DNA from: Aerococcus suis
GTDB taxonomy: Bacteria; Bacillota; Bacilli; Lactobacillales; Aerococcaceae
Direction: 5' to 3'
Length of the DNA stretch: 64,000 nt
Assembly (NCBI RefSeq): GCF_900176325.1
Contig: NZ_FWXK01000001.1
Span: 217,770 to 281,769 of the forward strand
Part shown: piece by piece, positions 63,769 through 64,000 of the stretch
How the letters are laid out: each line of letters begins with the position of its first letter
How positions within the stretch are numbered: the stretch's first letter is position 1
The notes under the pieces: model-generated
Databases searched by the model: none
What the model was told of the DNA's origin: nothing
Seen by the model: only the letters and a program-made list of their open reading frames with translations
Position numbers and translations under genes: made by a program

Positions 63769-64000
63769 CTAATAGCCATTTATGATCTGATTTTCACTTG
63801 GTTGCTGATATGGCATATTAGGAGGAATTAACGCATTTCCCTCATTATTAGAGAAACCTGGGCCCTCTGTTTGAGGAATTTCTTGAATACCTGATTGTTG
63901 ATTAACTTCATTTTCTGACGGAGTCTCATTGACTTGGCTGGATGACTGACTAGAATTTTTGCCATTTTTCTGTTCCCATTTCATCAATTGGGAATCTAAA
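63769..64000 (-). CDS. C-terminal end of an unidentified protein with a Gln/Asn/Ser/Pro-rich tail (partial)
   Basis: The frame runs off the right edge and stays open to the last base, so the visible part is the C-terminus of a longer protein; an internal ATG at 63987 need not be its start. The about 77 residues are low-complexity and hydrophilic (SSQSSSQVNETPSENEVNQQ, PNMPYQQPSENQ) and probably disordered. It lies 48 bases upstream of the LCP gene on the same strand, so it may be part of one envelope-related transcript. I cannot name it. Confidence 0.6.
   Translation of the reverse strand, partial: LDSQLMKWEQKNGKNSSQSSSQVNETPSENEVNQQSGIQEIPQTEGPGFSNNEGNALIPPNMPYQQPSENQIINGY

Overview
The window is about 64 kb of AT-rich, densely coded DNA from a low-GC Gram-positive bacterium. 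Firmicutes-type ribosome binding sites, pyruvate dehydrogenase, a class II HMG-CoA reductase with HMG-CoA synthase, a mannose-family PTS, a CpsBCD-type module and an LCP protein all point to the order Lactobacillales. I cannot fix the genus from sequence alone. I see no rRNA, tRNA, insertion sequence, prophage or CRISPR array. All complete genes look intact; the two genes at the window edges are cut.

Layout. (1) 0-16 kb is a housekeeping block: ylbG, pyc, ftsW, typA, an inositol monophosphatase, yktA, pdhDCBA and the divergent def. From memory, this is a compressed form of the gene order in Bacillus subtilis. (2) 15-25 kb holds coaBC, ribosomal protein L25, a TPP-riboswitch-controlled thiamine transporter (thiT), pyrR, convergent mvaA/mvaS, a pseudouridine synthase, rpiA, an uncharacterised TIM-barrel protein and an M24 peptidase. 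(3) 25-31 kb holds a two-gene ABC importer resembling ergothioneine or compatible-solute systems (egtUV/opuC type), metK and alr. (4) 31-43.5 kb is a galactoside catabolic locus: galT, galK, a mannose-family PTS (IIA, IID, IIC, IIB), the GH35 beta-galactosidase bgaC, its GntR regulator, lacD, agaS and galM. It can be read as one route for a galactosyl-beta-1,3-hexosamine: PTS uptake, BgaC cleavage, galactose to GalM/GalK/GalT, amino-sugar phosphate to AgaS and LacD. (5) 43.5-51 kb holds two unknown proteins, an AraC regulator, a YitT protein, trhO and proBA. (6) 51-56 kb is a small cpsB / CapD-like / cpsC / cpsD module behind degV and a Nudix gene. (7) 56-64 kb holds brnQ, a flavoprotein of unknown role, a membrane-anchored nuclease, guaC, thiolase, an LCP protein and the cut end of one more gene.

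Most striking signals. A near-perfect 16-bp palindrome (ATTTAATATATTAAAT-like) recurs at all three promoter regions of the galactoside locus and is a good candidate operator for the GntR regulator. The thiT leader carries a TPP aptamer followed by a terminator. The two lipoyl domains of pdhC are almost identical even at DNA level. The cps module has a shortened CapD-like protein and a tyrosine kinase without a tyrosine tail. I did not find a wholly new defence or mobile system here; the accessory interest lies in the galactoside regulon and the odd cps module.
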